From Marinobacter sp. NP-4(2019) (GTDB lineage Bacteria > Pseudomonadota > Gammaproteobacteria > Pseudomonadales > Oleiphilaceae): a DNA stretch of 64,000 nt. The DNA lies in NCBI RefSeq assembly GCF_003994855.1, contig NZ_CP034142.1, forward strand, positions 1,426,001 to 1,490,000, written 5' to 3'. Numbering within the stretch: position 1 is the stretch's first letter; every line of letters starts with the position of its first letter. Below are positions 1 to 7,947 of the stretch, in pieces. A model generated the notes under the pieces. It was not told the DNA's origin. It did not search any database and was given only the letters and a program-made list of their open reading frames with translations. Position numbers and translations under genes: made by a program.

Positions 1-641
1 TCGGTGAGTGGATTGGCGATGTACCGGACAAACAGGATGACAAACAACAGCAAACCAATGCCGGAAATGGCCACACGCCAGACTGACGTGTTACTGGCAG
101 GGTCGTGCCCCGTCCCTATACCGATCGCCGCCAGCACAATCATTGCCATGACAACGACAAGATCCTGGACAATCAGGAAACCCAGAGCGATCTGACCGTG
201 CAAAGAGTCAATTTCCCGCTTATCCGAGAGCAGTTTGACGATGATGATCGTGGATGAAAAGGTGAGGGCGACCGCAACATAAATGCTGGTTATGTGGTCC
301 AGGCCAATCGCCAGCCCGATAAAGTAGCCAAGGATGGATGTGAAAGCCACCTGGCCAAGCCCCGTGAGCACGGAAACTCCACCAATGGACCGAATCAGTT
401 TCACATCCAGCTTGATACCCACCAGGAACAGAAGGACTGCAATCCCTAACTCGGAAAGAAGCTCGATCTGTTCCCGGGAATGAACAATATCCAGAACCGA
501 TGGTCCTGCGATCAGGCCAACAGCTATAAAACTCACAATGAGCGGCTGTCTCAGCAATATGCCGATGAACCCGATGAAGGCCGCCAACACGAGAAGGGCT
601 GCCACCTCAGTGAAGGAGGATTGCACGATCAAATCTAGCAA
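1..641 (-). CDS. CPA2-family cation:proton antiporter (Kef-type), N-terminal part
   Basis: Reading leftward from a TTG at 641 there is an open frame that runs off the window edge, so only about 213 N-terminal residues are present. The start is chosen because GGAGA lies 8 bases upstream. The product is a chain of hydrophobic segments with the CPA2 antiporter signatures ELGIAVLLFLVGIKLD and AVALTFSSTIIIVKLLSD (the latter the conserved half-helix region) and a GFLIVQDL stretch. Family members exchange K+ or Na+ for H+ across the inner membrane. The missing C-terminus would show whether a TrkA-N regulatory domain is present. The next gene on the same strand ends 45 bases upstream of this start, so the two ion transporters may be co-transcribed. 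Confidence 0.82.
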   Translation of the reverse strand, partial: MLDLIVQSSFTEVAALLVLAAFIGFIGILLRQPLIVSFIAVGLIAGPSVLDIVHSREQIELLSELGIAVLLFLVGIKLDVKLIRSIGGVSVLTGLGQVAFTSILGYFIGLAIGLDHITSIYVAVALTFSSTIIIVKLLSDKREIDSLHGQIALGFLIVQDLVVVMAMIVLAAIGIGTGHDPASNTSVWRVAISGIGLLLFVILFVRYIANPLT

Positions 642-686
642 CGTTTATTCTCCTGATTCACATTCTCTGGTTCGCTCCCCTTCATG

Positions 687-3443
687 CTAGTTCAATCTGG
701 CCGGCCATATGCGTCTGCGAACCCAGGTCTCGATTTCCAGGAGCACCAGCACGGTCACCCCGGCAAGACACGCGAAGATCAACATGTCCAGGGACAGCGC
801 GCTGGTTTCAAAGGTGTCATGGAACCACGGCAGGTAGGTGAATAGTAGTTGCAGGGCCACAACTGTCGCCACAGCACCTAACACGACTGGCGTTCCCAAT
901 ACACCGCGAAGGGTGATGGAAGCTGTATCCAGGTAGCGCACGGCAAACAGGTAGAAAACCTCCATAGCCACCAGCGTATTGACGGCCAGGGTGCGGGCCA
1001 TGCTCTGGTCACCATGGTGGTGCATGGCCCAGAACCAAGCTGCGAAGATGCCCGTCAGGAACAGCAGCGACACGAGAAACACCCGCCAGACCAGAAACCC
1101 CTGCAGCAGGGACTGTTCTCTTGGCCGGGGAGGGCGTTTCATAACATCCGGCTCTGGCGGTTCAAAGGCAAGTGTCATGGCCAGGACAACGGAACTGACC
1201 ATGTTGACCCAGAGAATCTGCAGCGCCGAAATGGGCAACGCCAATCCCAGCAGTAGTGCGGTGATAAGGCTGATGGATTCACCGCCGTTTATGGGCAGCA
1301 TGAACGCGATGCCCTTTTTCAGGTTGTTGTAGACCGTACGGCCTTCACGGACAGCAGCGGCGATGCTGGCGAAGTTATCGTCCAGCAATACGACGGATGA
1401 GGCCTCCCGCGCAGCTTCTGACCCTTTTACGCCCATGGCGATGCCCACATCGGCCCGCTTCAGTGCTGGTGCGTCGTTGACGCCGTCGCCAGTCATGGCA
1501 ACAACCCCATGCTGCGCTTGCAGGGCCTCCACCAGCCTAAGCTTGTGTTCCGGGCTGGTGCGGGCGAACACGTCCACTTCAGTTGCCAGTTGTTGTAACG
1601 CTTCAGTGCTCAGATCATCCAGTTCTTTCCCGGTTAATACCCGCTCACTGTTCCGCAGCCCCAGTTTGCGGGCAATGGCACCTGCGGTCAGGGCATGGTC
1701 GCCGGTGATCATTTTTACGCGGATACCCGCGTCATGGCAGTCCGAGATGGCCCGAATGGCCTCCTGCCGGGGTGGGTCCAGCAATCCCACCAGGCCCAGC
1801 AGTTCCACGCCGGTATCCAGGTCTTCCACCGCCAGGTCCGTGGTGCCACGGGGGACTGGCTTGCGGGCCAGGGCCAGTACCCTCAGGCCTTCCGAGGCCA
1901 GGTCAGCAATCACCTGATTCCAGCGGGTTCGATCCAGGGCGGCGTTATCGCCGTTTGCCGTTAACTCAGCCCCGCACATATCGAGAATCCGCTCCGGGGC
2001 GCCTTTCACATACACTACACCATGGCCATGGTGGTCATGGTTGAGGGTGGCCATAAAGCGGCTCTGGGTGTCGAAGGGGATCTCATCCTGGCGGGGCCAT
2101 TCACGGGCACTGGTTTCGATATCGAACGACGCCTTGTGGGCAAATACCTTCAGGGCGGCTTCCATCGGGTCGCCCTGAATGCGTGGTGGAGCCGACCGAA
2201 AATCCAGATGGGCATCGTTGCAGAGGGCGGCTGCGCGAGCCAGCTCTTCCAGCGCCTTAGTGGCATCCGCAGGCTGGTTGTCCTGGCGAACCATGCCTTC
2301 CAGTTCATAGCCTTCGCCGGTCACATCCAGTCGCCGCTGGCCCAACACGGCGGTGGTGACCATCATTTCGTTGCGGGTGAGGGTGCCGGTCTTGTCTGAG
2401 CAGATAACCGATACCGCCCCCAGTGACTCAATGACGGGCATCCGCCGGACGACGGCCTGGCGACGTGCCATCTGGCGCACGCCTATGGCCAGGGTAATGG
2501 TTAGTATTGCCGGCAGACCTTCGGGAATCGCTGCTACCGTCAGGCCAACCACCGCCATGAAAAGTTCCCGGAAAGGCAGCCCGCTGAAAATCAAACCACC
2601 GGAAAATATGGCCACTCCGGCAACAATCACAATGATGGACAGCAAACGGGCGAAGCGGTCCATCTGTTCCAGCAACGGTGTTTTCAGGGTGGTGGTCCGG
2701 GCCAACAGGCCGGAGATACGCCCGATCTCTGTCGCCGTTCCGGTGCGAACCACCACGCCACGGCCGGTGCCCGTGGACACCATGGTTCCGGAAAAGGCCA
2801 TACCGGTCTGGTCACCCAGCACGACCTCTTTGTCCACCGGTTCCGGGGATTTCTCCACCGCTTCGGATTCTCCGGTAAGGATGGCTTCCTCGATCTTCAG
2901 ATTGTGGCATTTCTCCAGCCGGATATCGGCTGGCACGCGGTCGCCGGGTTCCAGCAATACCGTGTCTCCGGGCACCAGGTCAGCGGCATCCACATTATGT
3001 TGGCCATCCGCACGGACCACCCGGGCCTTGGGGGCCAGCATATGCCGGATGGCGGACAGGGCCTGCTCGGCCTTGCCTTCCTGTATAAAGCCCACCAGTG
3101 TCTGGATGACCACCACCGCCATGATGACCCCGGCGTCGACCCAATGCCCCAATACTCCGGTAATGGCGACTGCTGCCAACAAAATGTAAATGAGGAAGTT
3201 GCGGAGCTGACGCCCGAGTCTGGCGAGTGGACCGCTTGATCGTCCTTCCGGCAGGCGGTTGGGACCAGAGACCGCCAGCCGTGCAGCGGCCTCTTCAGCA
3301 CTCAGTGGCGTTGTTGCTTCGAGTTGTTCCCTGACGTCTGAGGCATCCCAGGTGTGCCAGCATTGTATTTGGGCTTGTTCGGGTAATGTGTCGAAGTCTC
3401 GGGAGGAGTTCTGACCACTGTCGAGGTTGAAGCTGGAGTTCAT
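687..3443 (-). CDS. P-type (P2A-like) cation-transporting ATPase
   Basis: This 918-residue protein is full length for a PacL/calcium-type P-ATPase. It has an N-terminal cation-ATPase domain (about residues 30-95), an actuator loop with TGES at 190-193, the transmembrane-4 motif IPEGLP at 306-311, the phosphorylation site DKTGT with the phosphorylated Asp at 350, and the hinge TGDGVNDAPALKRADVG. About ten membrane segments are expected. It should pump a cation out of the cytoplasm using ATP. The IPEGLP motif favours Ca2+ or a related ion over heavy metals, and no N-terminal metal-binding CXXC is present. The ion cannot be fixed from sequence alone. An AAGG lies 8 bases before the ATG. It is followed closely by the antiporter gene. 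Confidence 0.9.
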   Translation of the reverse strand: MNSSFNLDSGQNSSRDFDTLPEQAQIQCWHTWDASDVREQLEATTPLSAEEAAARLAVSGPNRLPEGRSSGPLARLGRQLRNFLIYILLAAVAITGVLGHWVDAGVIMAVVVIQTLVGFIQEGKAEQALSAIRHMLAPKARVVRADGQHNVDAADLVPGDTVLLEPGDRVPADIRLEKCHNLKIEEAILTGESEAVEKSPEPVDKEVVLGDQTGMAFSGTMVSTGTGRGVVVRTGTATEIGRISGLLARTTTLKTPLLEQMDRFARLLSIIVIVAGVAIFSGGLIFSGLPFRELFMAVVGLTVAAIPEGLPAILTITLAIGVRQMARRQAVVRRMPVIESLGAVSVICSDKTGTLTRNEMMVTTAVLGQRRLDVTGEGYELEGMVRQDNQPADATKALEELARAAALCNDAHLDFRSAPPRIQGDPMEAALKVFAHKASFDIETSAREWPRQDEIPFDTQSRFMATLNHDHHGHGVVYVKGAPERILDMCGAELTANGDNAALDRTRWNQVIADLASEGLRVLALARKPVPRGTTDLAVEDLDTGVELLGLVGLLDPPRQEAIRAISDCHDAGIRVKMITGDHALTAGAIARKLGLRNSERVLTGKELDDLSTEALQQLATEVDVFARTSPEHKLRLVEALQAQHGVVAMTGDGVNDAPALKRADVGIAMGVKGSEAAREASSVVLLDDNFASIAAAVREGRTVYNNLKKGIAFMLPINGGESISLITALLLGLALPISALQILWVNMVSSVVLAMTLAFEPPEPDVMKRPPRPREQSLLQGFLVWRVFLVSLLFLTGIFAAWFWAMHHHGDQSMARTLAVNTLVAMEVFYLFAVRYLDTASITLRGVLGTPVVLGAVATVVALQLLFTYLPWFHDTFETSALSLDMLIFACLAGVTVLVLLEIETWVRRRIWPARLN

Positions 3444-3550
3444 GTCGAGGCCTTAAGTCCATGACCAACTAAACTGAAGAAACCTTCAAGTTAAGCAAGT
3501 ATGGCCCTTCCTCGTGGGAGGAGGAACTGATAAGGATCAACTCGACAGAT

Positions 3551-3582
3551 AAAAAAGCCCAACCAGCAAACTGATTGGGGTT
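3551..3582 (-). terminator. Rho-independent terminator of the CoA-transferase operon
   Basis: On the minus strand, AACCCCAATCAG pairs with CTGGTTGGGCTT around a TTTG loop and is followed by a run of T. It lies 41 bases past the end of the CoA-transferase B gene. Confidence 0.85.
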
Positions 3583-3623
3583 GAGCAAAGAGACAACAGC
3601 GGGAAGCTAAACGAATAAAGTGC

Positions 3624-4280
3624 TCAGAAAGTCATTTCCGGTACGTGGTCCGGAACGATAAGGCGGCCAGCGGTTTTCGCGACAATCTCATCGACCGATA
3701 CGCCTGGAGCCCGTTCCTTGAGAATGAAGGCTCCGTCACTGATCTCAATCCAGGCCAGGTCAGTCAATACTTTCTTGATACACCCGGCACCCGTTAACGG
3801 CAGGGTACAGCGCTCAAGCAGTTTGGACTCATTGTTTTTGGATGCGTGGGTCATGGTAACGATAATGTTGTCTGCACCTGCGACTAAATCCATGGCGCCG
3901 CCCATTCCCTTCACCAACTTTCCGGGGATCATCCAGGAAGCAATATTGCCATAGACATCGACCTCAAAGGCCCCAAGTACGGTCAGATCGACATGACCGC
4001 CACGGATCATTGCGAACGATTCAGCGGATGAGAAGATCGAGGCACCTGGCAGTGTGGTAACGGTTTGCTTACCGGCGTTGATCAGATCTGCATCCAGCTC
4101 ACTCTCGGTTGGAAACGCCCCCATCCCAAGGAGGCCATTCTCGGATTGAAGCATGACCTCCAATCCTTCCGGGACGTAGTTTGCTACCAGAGTCGGAATT
4201 CCGATCCCCAGATTTACAAAGTAACCGTCTTTCAATTCGCGTGCTACGCGCATCGCTATCTGTTCACGTGTTAACGCCAT
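3624..4280 (-). CDS. scoB: 3-oxoacid CoA-transferase subunit B
   Basis: This 218-residue protein has the usual length of the B subunit of succinyl-CoA:3-oxoacid CoA-transferases. The family transfers CoA from succinyl-CoA to a 3-oxo acid through a glutamyl-CoA intermediate, and the catalytic Glu is visible in the motif QSENGLLGMG near residue 65. Further family blocks are GYFVNLGIGIPTLV at the N-terminus and MGGAMDLV in the middle. GGAG lies 6 bases before the ATG. It follows subunit A by 53 bases and is clearly in the same operon. The closeness to aromatic-degradation genes suggests it could activate a ring-cleavage product such as 3-oxoadipate, but the sequence resembles Sco rather than PcaIJ. 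Confidence 0.9.
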   Translation of the reverse strand: MALTREQIAMRVARELKDGYFVNLGIGIPTLVANYVPEGLEVMLQSENGLLGMGAFPTESELDADLINAGKQTVTTLPGASIFSSAESFAMIRGGHVDLTVLGAFEVDVYGNIASWMIPGKLVKGMGGAMDLVAGADNIIVTMTHASKNNESKLLERCTLPLTGAGCIKKVLTDLAWIEISDGAFILKERAPGVSVDEIVAKTAGRLIVPDHVPEMTF

Positions 4281-4333
4281 GGTGTTCTCCGTTGGCTATC
4301 GGTTGTTTACAGGGAGGTTGAGGTTCGGAAACT

Positions 4334-5035
4334 CTAGGCACTGCGAACCGTGCGCTTCTCGATGCGCTTTTCAAATACACCCTGGATCAATCGATCGACG
4401 TAGATTCCGGGGGTATGGATCTGGGTCGGGTCCAACTCTCCTGGCTCTACAATCTCCTCAACCTCGACAACGGTGATTTGTCCAGCGGTGGCAGCCATGG
4501 GATTGAAGTTCTGTGCGGTGTGGCGATACATAACATTGCCATAACGGTCTGCCTTCCAGCCCTTAACAATGGCGAAGTCACCTCGAATCGCTTCTTCAAG
4601 AATGCAGGGGCGACCGTTAAACTCACGTACTTCCTTGCCTTCGGCTATAGGGGTTCCGTAACCGGTTGCGGTATAGAACGCGGGAATACCTGCTCCGCCG
4701 GCGCGGATTTTTTCGGCCAGGGTACCCTGTGGCGTGAGTTCCACTTCCAACTCACCTTCGATCAGCTGCTTTTCGAAGAGCGCGTTTTCGCCCACGTAGG
4801 ACGAGACCATTTTGCGGATCTGCCTGTCTTCCAGCAGAAGTCCAAGCCCAAAACCATCGACGCCACAATTGTTGGAAACAATCGTCAGATCCCGGACACC
4901 CATTCGCTGGATCTCGACAATCAGGTTTTCCGGAATGCCGCACAGTCCGAATCCACCAGCGATTACGGTCATTCCATCCTCAAGACCCGCCATCGCATCT
5001 GCGTAGCTGTTTACGACCTTATCGAAGCCGGCCAT
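4334..5035 (-). CDS. scoA: 3-oxoacid CoA-transferase subunit A
   Basis: The product has 233 residues and the typical A-subunit layout. The N-terminal glycine-rich GGFGLCGIPENLI block is followed by SNNCGVDGFGLGLLL, then LTPQGTLAEKIRAGGAGIPAFY and KGWKADRYGNVMYR, all hallmarks of the SCOT/ScoA subfamily. It binds CoA together with subunit B and forms an alpha-beta heterodimer in the cytoplasm. An AGAGGA box precedes the ATG. The gene is the first of the operon and is divergent from the LysR gene, which is a common arrangement for a LysR protein and its target. Confidence 0.9.
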   Translation of the reverse strand: MAGFDKVVNSYADAMAGLEDGMTVIAGGFGLCGIPENLIVEIQRMGVRDLTIVSNNCGVDGFGLGLLLEDRQIRKMVSSYVGENALFEKQLIEGELEVELTPQGTLAEKIRAGGAGIPAFYTATGYGTPIAEGKEVREFNGRPCILEEAIRGDFAIVKGWKADRYGNVMYRHTAQNFNPMAATAGQITVVEVEEIVEPGELDPTQIHTPGIYVDRLIQGVFEKRIEKRTVRSA

Positions 5036-5127
5036 ATCTGATTCCTCTGCTTATTGTTGTTGCCGTCCACCGAGTCAGTGGCTTCTACTGAAACCAGTTT
5101 GCCTTACGTCTATAAATTAATTAAATT

Positions 5128-5142
5128 TGAAATATATTTTCA
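5128..5142. promoter_or_regulatory. Candidate LysR-type operator between scoA and the lysR gene
   Basis: The 123-base divergent intergenic region is very AT-rich and contains TGAAA-TATAT-TTTCA, an inverted repeat of the kind LysR regulators bind (a pair of half-sites in an AT-rich setting). Outside it, ATTAAT copies flank the site on both sides. This is inferred from layout and symmetry only. Confidence 0.4.
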
Positions 5143-5158
5143 TTAATAAGAATTTTAA

Positions 5159-6052
5159 ATGATGACGGTCAAACAACTACGGGCCTTTCTGGCGGTGGCA
5201 CGAACCAAGAGCTTTGCGGAAGCGAGCCATCTGGTTCATTTATCTCAGCCCGCTCTGAGTCTGGCGATCAAGAAACTGGAAGAATCATTGGGAGGTGCAC
5301 TGCTGATTCGTACCACTCGGGTTGTCACTTTGACTCCGGAAGGCCAGGCGTTGTTTGAGAAAGGCCAGCGGTTGCTCGCAGACTGGGACAACACCGAGGA
5401 TGAACTCGAGCAACGATTTTCATTGCAGAGGGGGAAAGTTGCTGTGGCTGCTATGCCGTCTTTTGCCGGAACCCTGCTTCCCAGAGCCCTTTATGAATAT
5501 CGCGAGCTCTACCCCAACATCCGGGTTGAAGTACATGATGTTATTGCGGAGCGCGTAGTGGAAATGGTGCGTGAATCAAAGATTGAAGTGGGGATAACCT
5601 TTGATCCCGGAGCGTCCGAAGATTTGAAATTCACCCCGCTTTTTGACGATGAATTCATTGCGGTTTTGCCTGCCAGTCATCCGGGGGCTGGGCAATTGGC
5701 GATGTCCTGGAGTAGTCTGCTGGAGTCCGATTTCATTGCATTGCAAAGACCATCGCAACTTCGTGCACGAATGGAAACAGAGCTGGGGGAGTGTGGTCTG
5801 AAGCTTGATGTCGCTTTTGAGGCGCATCAGTTGGCGACCGTTGGTCGCATGGTATCTCAAGGGCTTGGCGTGGCGGCTGTGCCCTCTTTATGCCGTCAGC
5901 AGATGGAAGAGATGGGGGCCAGTTGCGTCAAACTCGTAGACCCGGTTATATCCCGTCGCGTGGGCGTCCTTGCCCGATACCGGGGTACCTTATCCGCAGC
6001 AGCTCAGGGATTGGTCAACGTAATGAGGGCAAGGCTTGGAGAAGATACGTAG
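5159..6052 (+). CDS. LysR-family transcriptional regulator
   Basis: The 297-residue product has the standard LysR plan: a winged helix-turn-helix at about residues 3-62 (AEASHLVHLSQPALSLAIKK is the recognition region) and a LysR substrate-binding domain from about 90 to 290. Two adjacent ATG codons at 5159 and 5162 could each be used, and no strong Shine-Dalgarno is seen. It is divergent from scoAB, so it most likely activates the CoA-transferase genes in response to a small-molecule inducer such as a pathway intermediate. The next gene is convergent and ends 13 bases past this stop. Confidence 0.9.
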   Translation: MMTVKQLRAFLAVARTKSFAEASHLVHLSQPALSLAIKKLEESLGGALLIRTTRVVTLTPEGQALFEKGQRLLADWDNTEDELEQRFSLQRGKVAVAAMPSFAGTLLPRALYEYRELYPNIRVEVHDVIAERVVEMVRESKIEVGITFDPGASEDLKFTPLFDDEFIAVLPASHPGAGQLAMSWSSLLESDFIALQRPSQLRARMETELGECGLKLDVAFEAHQLATVGRMVSQGLGVAAVPSLCRQQMEEMGASCVKLVDPVISRRVGVLARYRGTLSAAAQGLVNVMRARLGEDT

Positions 6053-6065
6053 AGAGTGACTCGGT

Positions 6066-6836
6066 TCATTGCTGCCAACAACGATACCAGCCGCCCCTTT
6101 CACTCACCTCCAGGTCTGTCATATAGAGCTCTGACAGGTTTGAACCTGTCAGGATTGCTTCCTTGGGACCATCGGCCACTACACGTCCTTCTTTTAGCAG
6201 GACGACTCGTTCTATCTCAGGAATGATTTCATCAATATGGTGTGTGGCGATAATGATGGAGTGGTTGCCGGAGCAATATTGGCGCAATAAATTGAGTAAT
6301 AACGTGCTTGCGCCAATATCCAGCCCCGCCGAGGGTTCGTCCAGGATCAAAGCCTTTGGATGGTTAACCAGGGCACGAGCAATCAACAGGCGGCGTTTCT
6401 GACCAGTGGACAAGCGCTGAAACATACGCTGCGCCAACGGAGCCATTCCTACCCTGTCCAACATTTCTTCAGCGAGCTGCCTGTGTTTGCTTGTGGGTTG
6501 CAGGTGATCGTGGGCCCCGATAGCTCCAAAGAAGCCCGAGGTAACCACGTCAAGCGCGGTCGTGTATGGAGTGTAATCCTCCTGCAGATCCTGAGAGACG
6601 ATCCCGATTTTTGATTTGAACTCCCATATGACGGTTTCTTTGTCGAATACCCTGACGTAACTATCGGGGGTATCCACCGGATAGATATCCCGTGAAAGCA
6701 CCTTCAGCAGGGTGCTCTTGCCAGATCCGTTAGGACCCAGAATAGCCACCCGTTCACCATCCTCAATTGTTAGGGAGACGCCCTGAATCGCCTTGGTAGC
6801 TTGCTGGTAGGCGGTAATATGGCGGATATCTATCAT
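6066..6836 (-). CDS. Orphan ABC transporter ATP-binding protein
   Basis: The protein (256 residues from the ATG at 6836, which has GGAAG 8 bases upstream; GTG 6854 and ATG 6851 are alternatives) is a single ABC ATPase domain. Walker A is GPNGSGKST, the signature is LSTGQKRRLLIARAL, Walker B is ALILDEPSAGLD, and the H-loop is IIATHHIDE. No permease or binding-protein gene is next to it, so the membrane partner must be elsewhere or it has a non-transport role. It resembles ModF-like or generic single-domain ATPases. Its start region faces the AT-rich promoter of the first catabolic gene set. Confidence 0.85.
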   Translation of the reverse strand: MIDIRHITAYQQATKAIQGVSLTIEDGERVAILGPNGSGKSTLLKVLSRDIYPVDTPDSYVRVFDKETVIWEFKSKIGIVSQDLQEDYTPYTTALDVVTSGFFGAIGAHDHLQPTSKHRQLAEEMLDRVGMAPLAQRMFQRLSTGQKRRLLIARALVNHPKALILDEPSAGLDIGASTLLLNLLRQYCSGNHSIIIATHHIDEIIPEIERVVLLKEGRVVADGPKEAILTGSNLSELYMTDLEVSERGGWYRCWQQ

Positions 6837-6925
6837 CACTTTATCTTCCATCACTCTGGTAACTCATTGTTTTGCGGGCTGCTGCACATGCTATCTCGTC
6901 TCACTCTTATGTCCTGCTTTCCACG

Positions 6926-6957
6926 ATAATATACAATAGTTGAAAAATATATAATAT
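6926..6957. promoter_or_regulatory. AT-rich operator/promoter-like element upstream of catabolic set 1
   Basis: The 209-base gap between the ABC ATPase and the first FAH gene holds ATAATATACAATAGTTGAA followed by AAATATATAATAT. TACAA-TAG-TTGAA is a partial palindrome. Related sequences occur at 11626-11656, 11796-11820 and 18430-18460, always before a catabolic or regulator gene, which suggests a shared operator. The binding protein is not known; the GntR/FCD regulator at 10853-11539 is the best local candidate. Confidence 0.45.
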
Positions 6958-7063
6958 GGAATTAGAGTGTTGGTGAACTGGAGAGAGATGTACACGATTA
7001 CCTGTAATCAGAGCCGTTTCGCAGATCTCTCTTATTGTTGGCGAAAAAAAGAGATTAATAACA

Positions 7064-7906
7064 ATGAGATACCTGAGATTTATTCATAATGGTAAGCCAG
7101 TGCTGGGAGTCAGGACCGAAACCGGCGTACACATCGTGGGTGAGCGCGATCTTGAATCGCTGCTGGCGGACGGGATTGATCTGGCATCTTTCGGCCATGG
7201 AGCTGTCCGGTTTGGAGAAGAAGTGGTTGTTCCGGAAGACGCCTATCTGACGTTAATGCAGCGCCCGACAAAAGTGATATGCGTTGGCCTCAACTATTCA
7301 GAACACATCGATGAGTCCCCTTATGATCGGCCGGATTACCCAACGCTGTTTCCGCGTTTCAATTCCAGCCTGACCGCTCACGGGAAGCCGATCGTTGTAC
7401 CTCGAATCTCTGATTCACTCGATTACGAGGGAGAAATGGCGGTGGTACTCAAGAGCGGTGGTCGCCACATCTCCAGGGAAGATGCACTCAATTGCGTAGC
7501 CGGGTATTCCGTCTTTAACGAAGCGTCAGTGCGGGAGTATCAGTTCAAATCGCCACAGTGGACGGTTGGCAAGAACTTCGATGATACCGGCGCATTTGGC
7601 CCGGAATTGGTGACTCCTGACGAGCTCCCCGCAGGCGGGAAAGGGCTGCTTCTCGAGACGAAGGTCAATGGTGAAGTGGTTCAGTCAGCCAGCACCGACA
7701 CCATGATTTTTGATGTGGCCACATTGATCTCCACTATCAGCGAAGCAATAACCCTCGAAGCAGGGGACGTGATAGTGAGCGGTACTCCCTCAGGGGTCGG
7801 ATTCGGCATGGATCCCAAACGCTATCTCAAGCATGGCGACATTGTAGAGGTGAGTATCGAAGGTATAGGCACGCTTCGTAACAAGGTTGTGGATGAGCTG
7901 AAGTAG
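7064..7906 (+). CDS. Fumarylacetoacetate hydrolase (FAH)-family protein, copy 1
   Basis: The 280-residue protein carries the C-terminal FAH catalytic domain (about residues 70-278). Typical blocks are VICVGLNYSEHIDES, DYEGEMAVVLKSGGRHI with the metal-binding acidic residues, QFKSPQWTVGKNFDDTGAFGPELV and VIVSGTPSGVGFGMDP. Family members hydrolyse C-C bonds of 2,4-dioxo acids or hydrate or decarboxylate ring-fission products. Its place before a monooxygenase and an extradiol-type dioxygenase suggests it acts on a ring-cleavage product. A second copy at 18530 shares most of these blocks. The ribosome-binding site is weak. It opens catabolic set 1. Confidence 0.88.
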   Translation: MRYLRFIHNGKPVLGVRTETGVHIVGERDLESLLADGIDLASFGHGAVRFGEEVVVPEDAYLTLMQRPTKVICVGLNYSEHIDESPYDRPDYPTLFPRFNSSLTAHGKPIVVPRISDSLDYEGEMAVVLKSGGRHISREDALNCVAGYSVFNEASVREYQFKSPQWTVGKNFDDTGAFGPELVTPDELPAGGKGLLLETKVNGEVVQSASTDTMIFDVATLISTISEAITLEAGDVIVSGTPSGVGFGMDPKRYLKHGDIVEVSIEGIGTLRNKVVDELK

Positions 7907-7947
7907 TCCAACCGTTTCATAAATACTATAAAAACAAGGTGAGTATT

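Noticed and set aside
3624..5035. PcaIJ (3-oxoadipate CoA-transferase) as the name for the CoA-transferase
   Set aside because: Blocks such as LTPQGTLAEKIRAGG and KGWKADRYGNVMYR fit the ScoA/SCOT type better, and no other pca gene is near.
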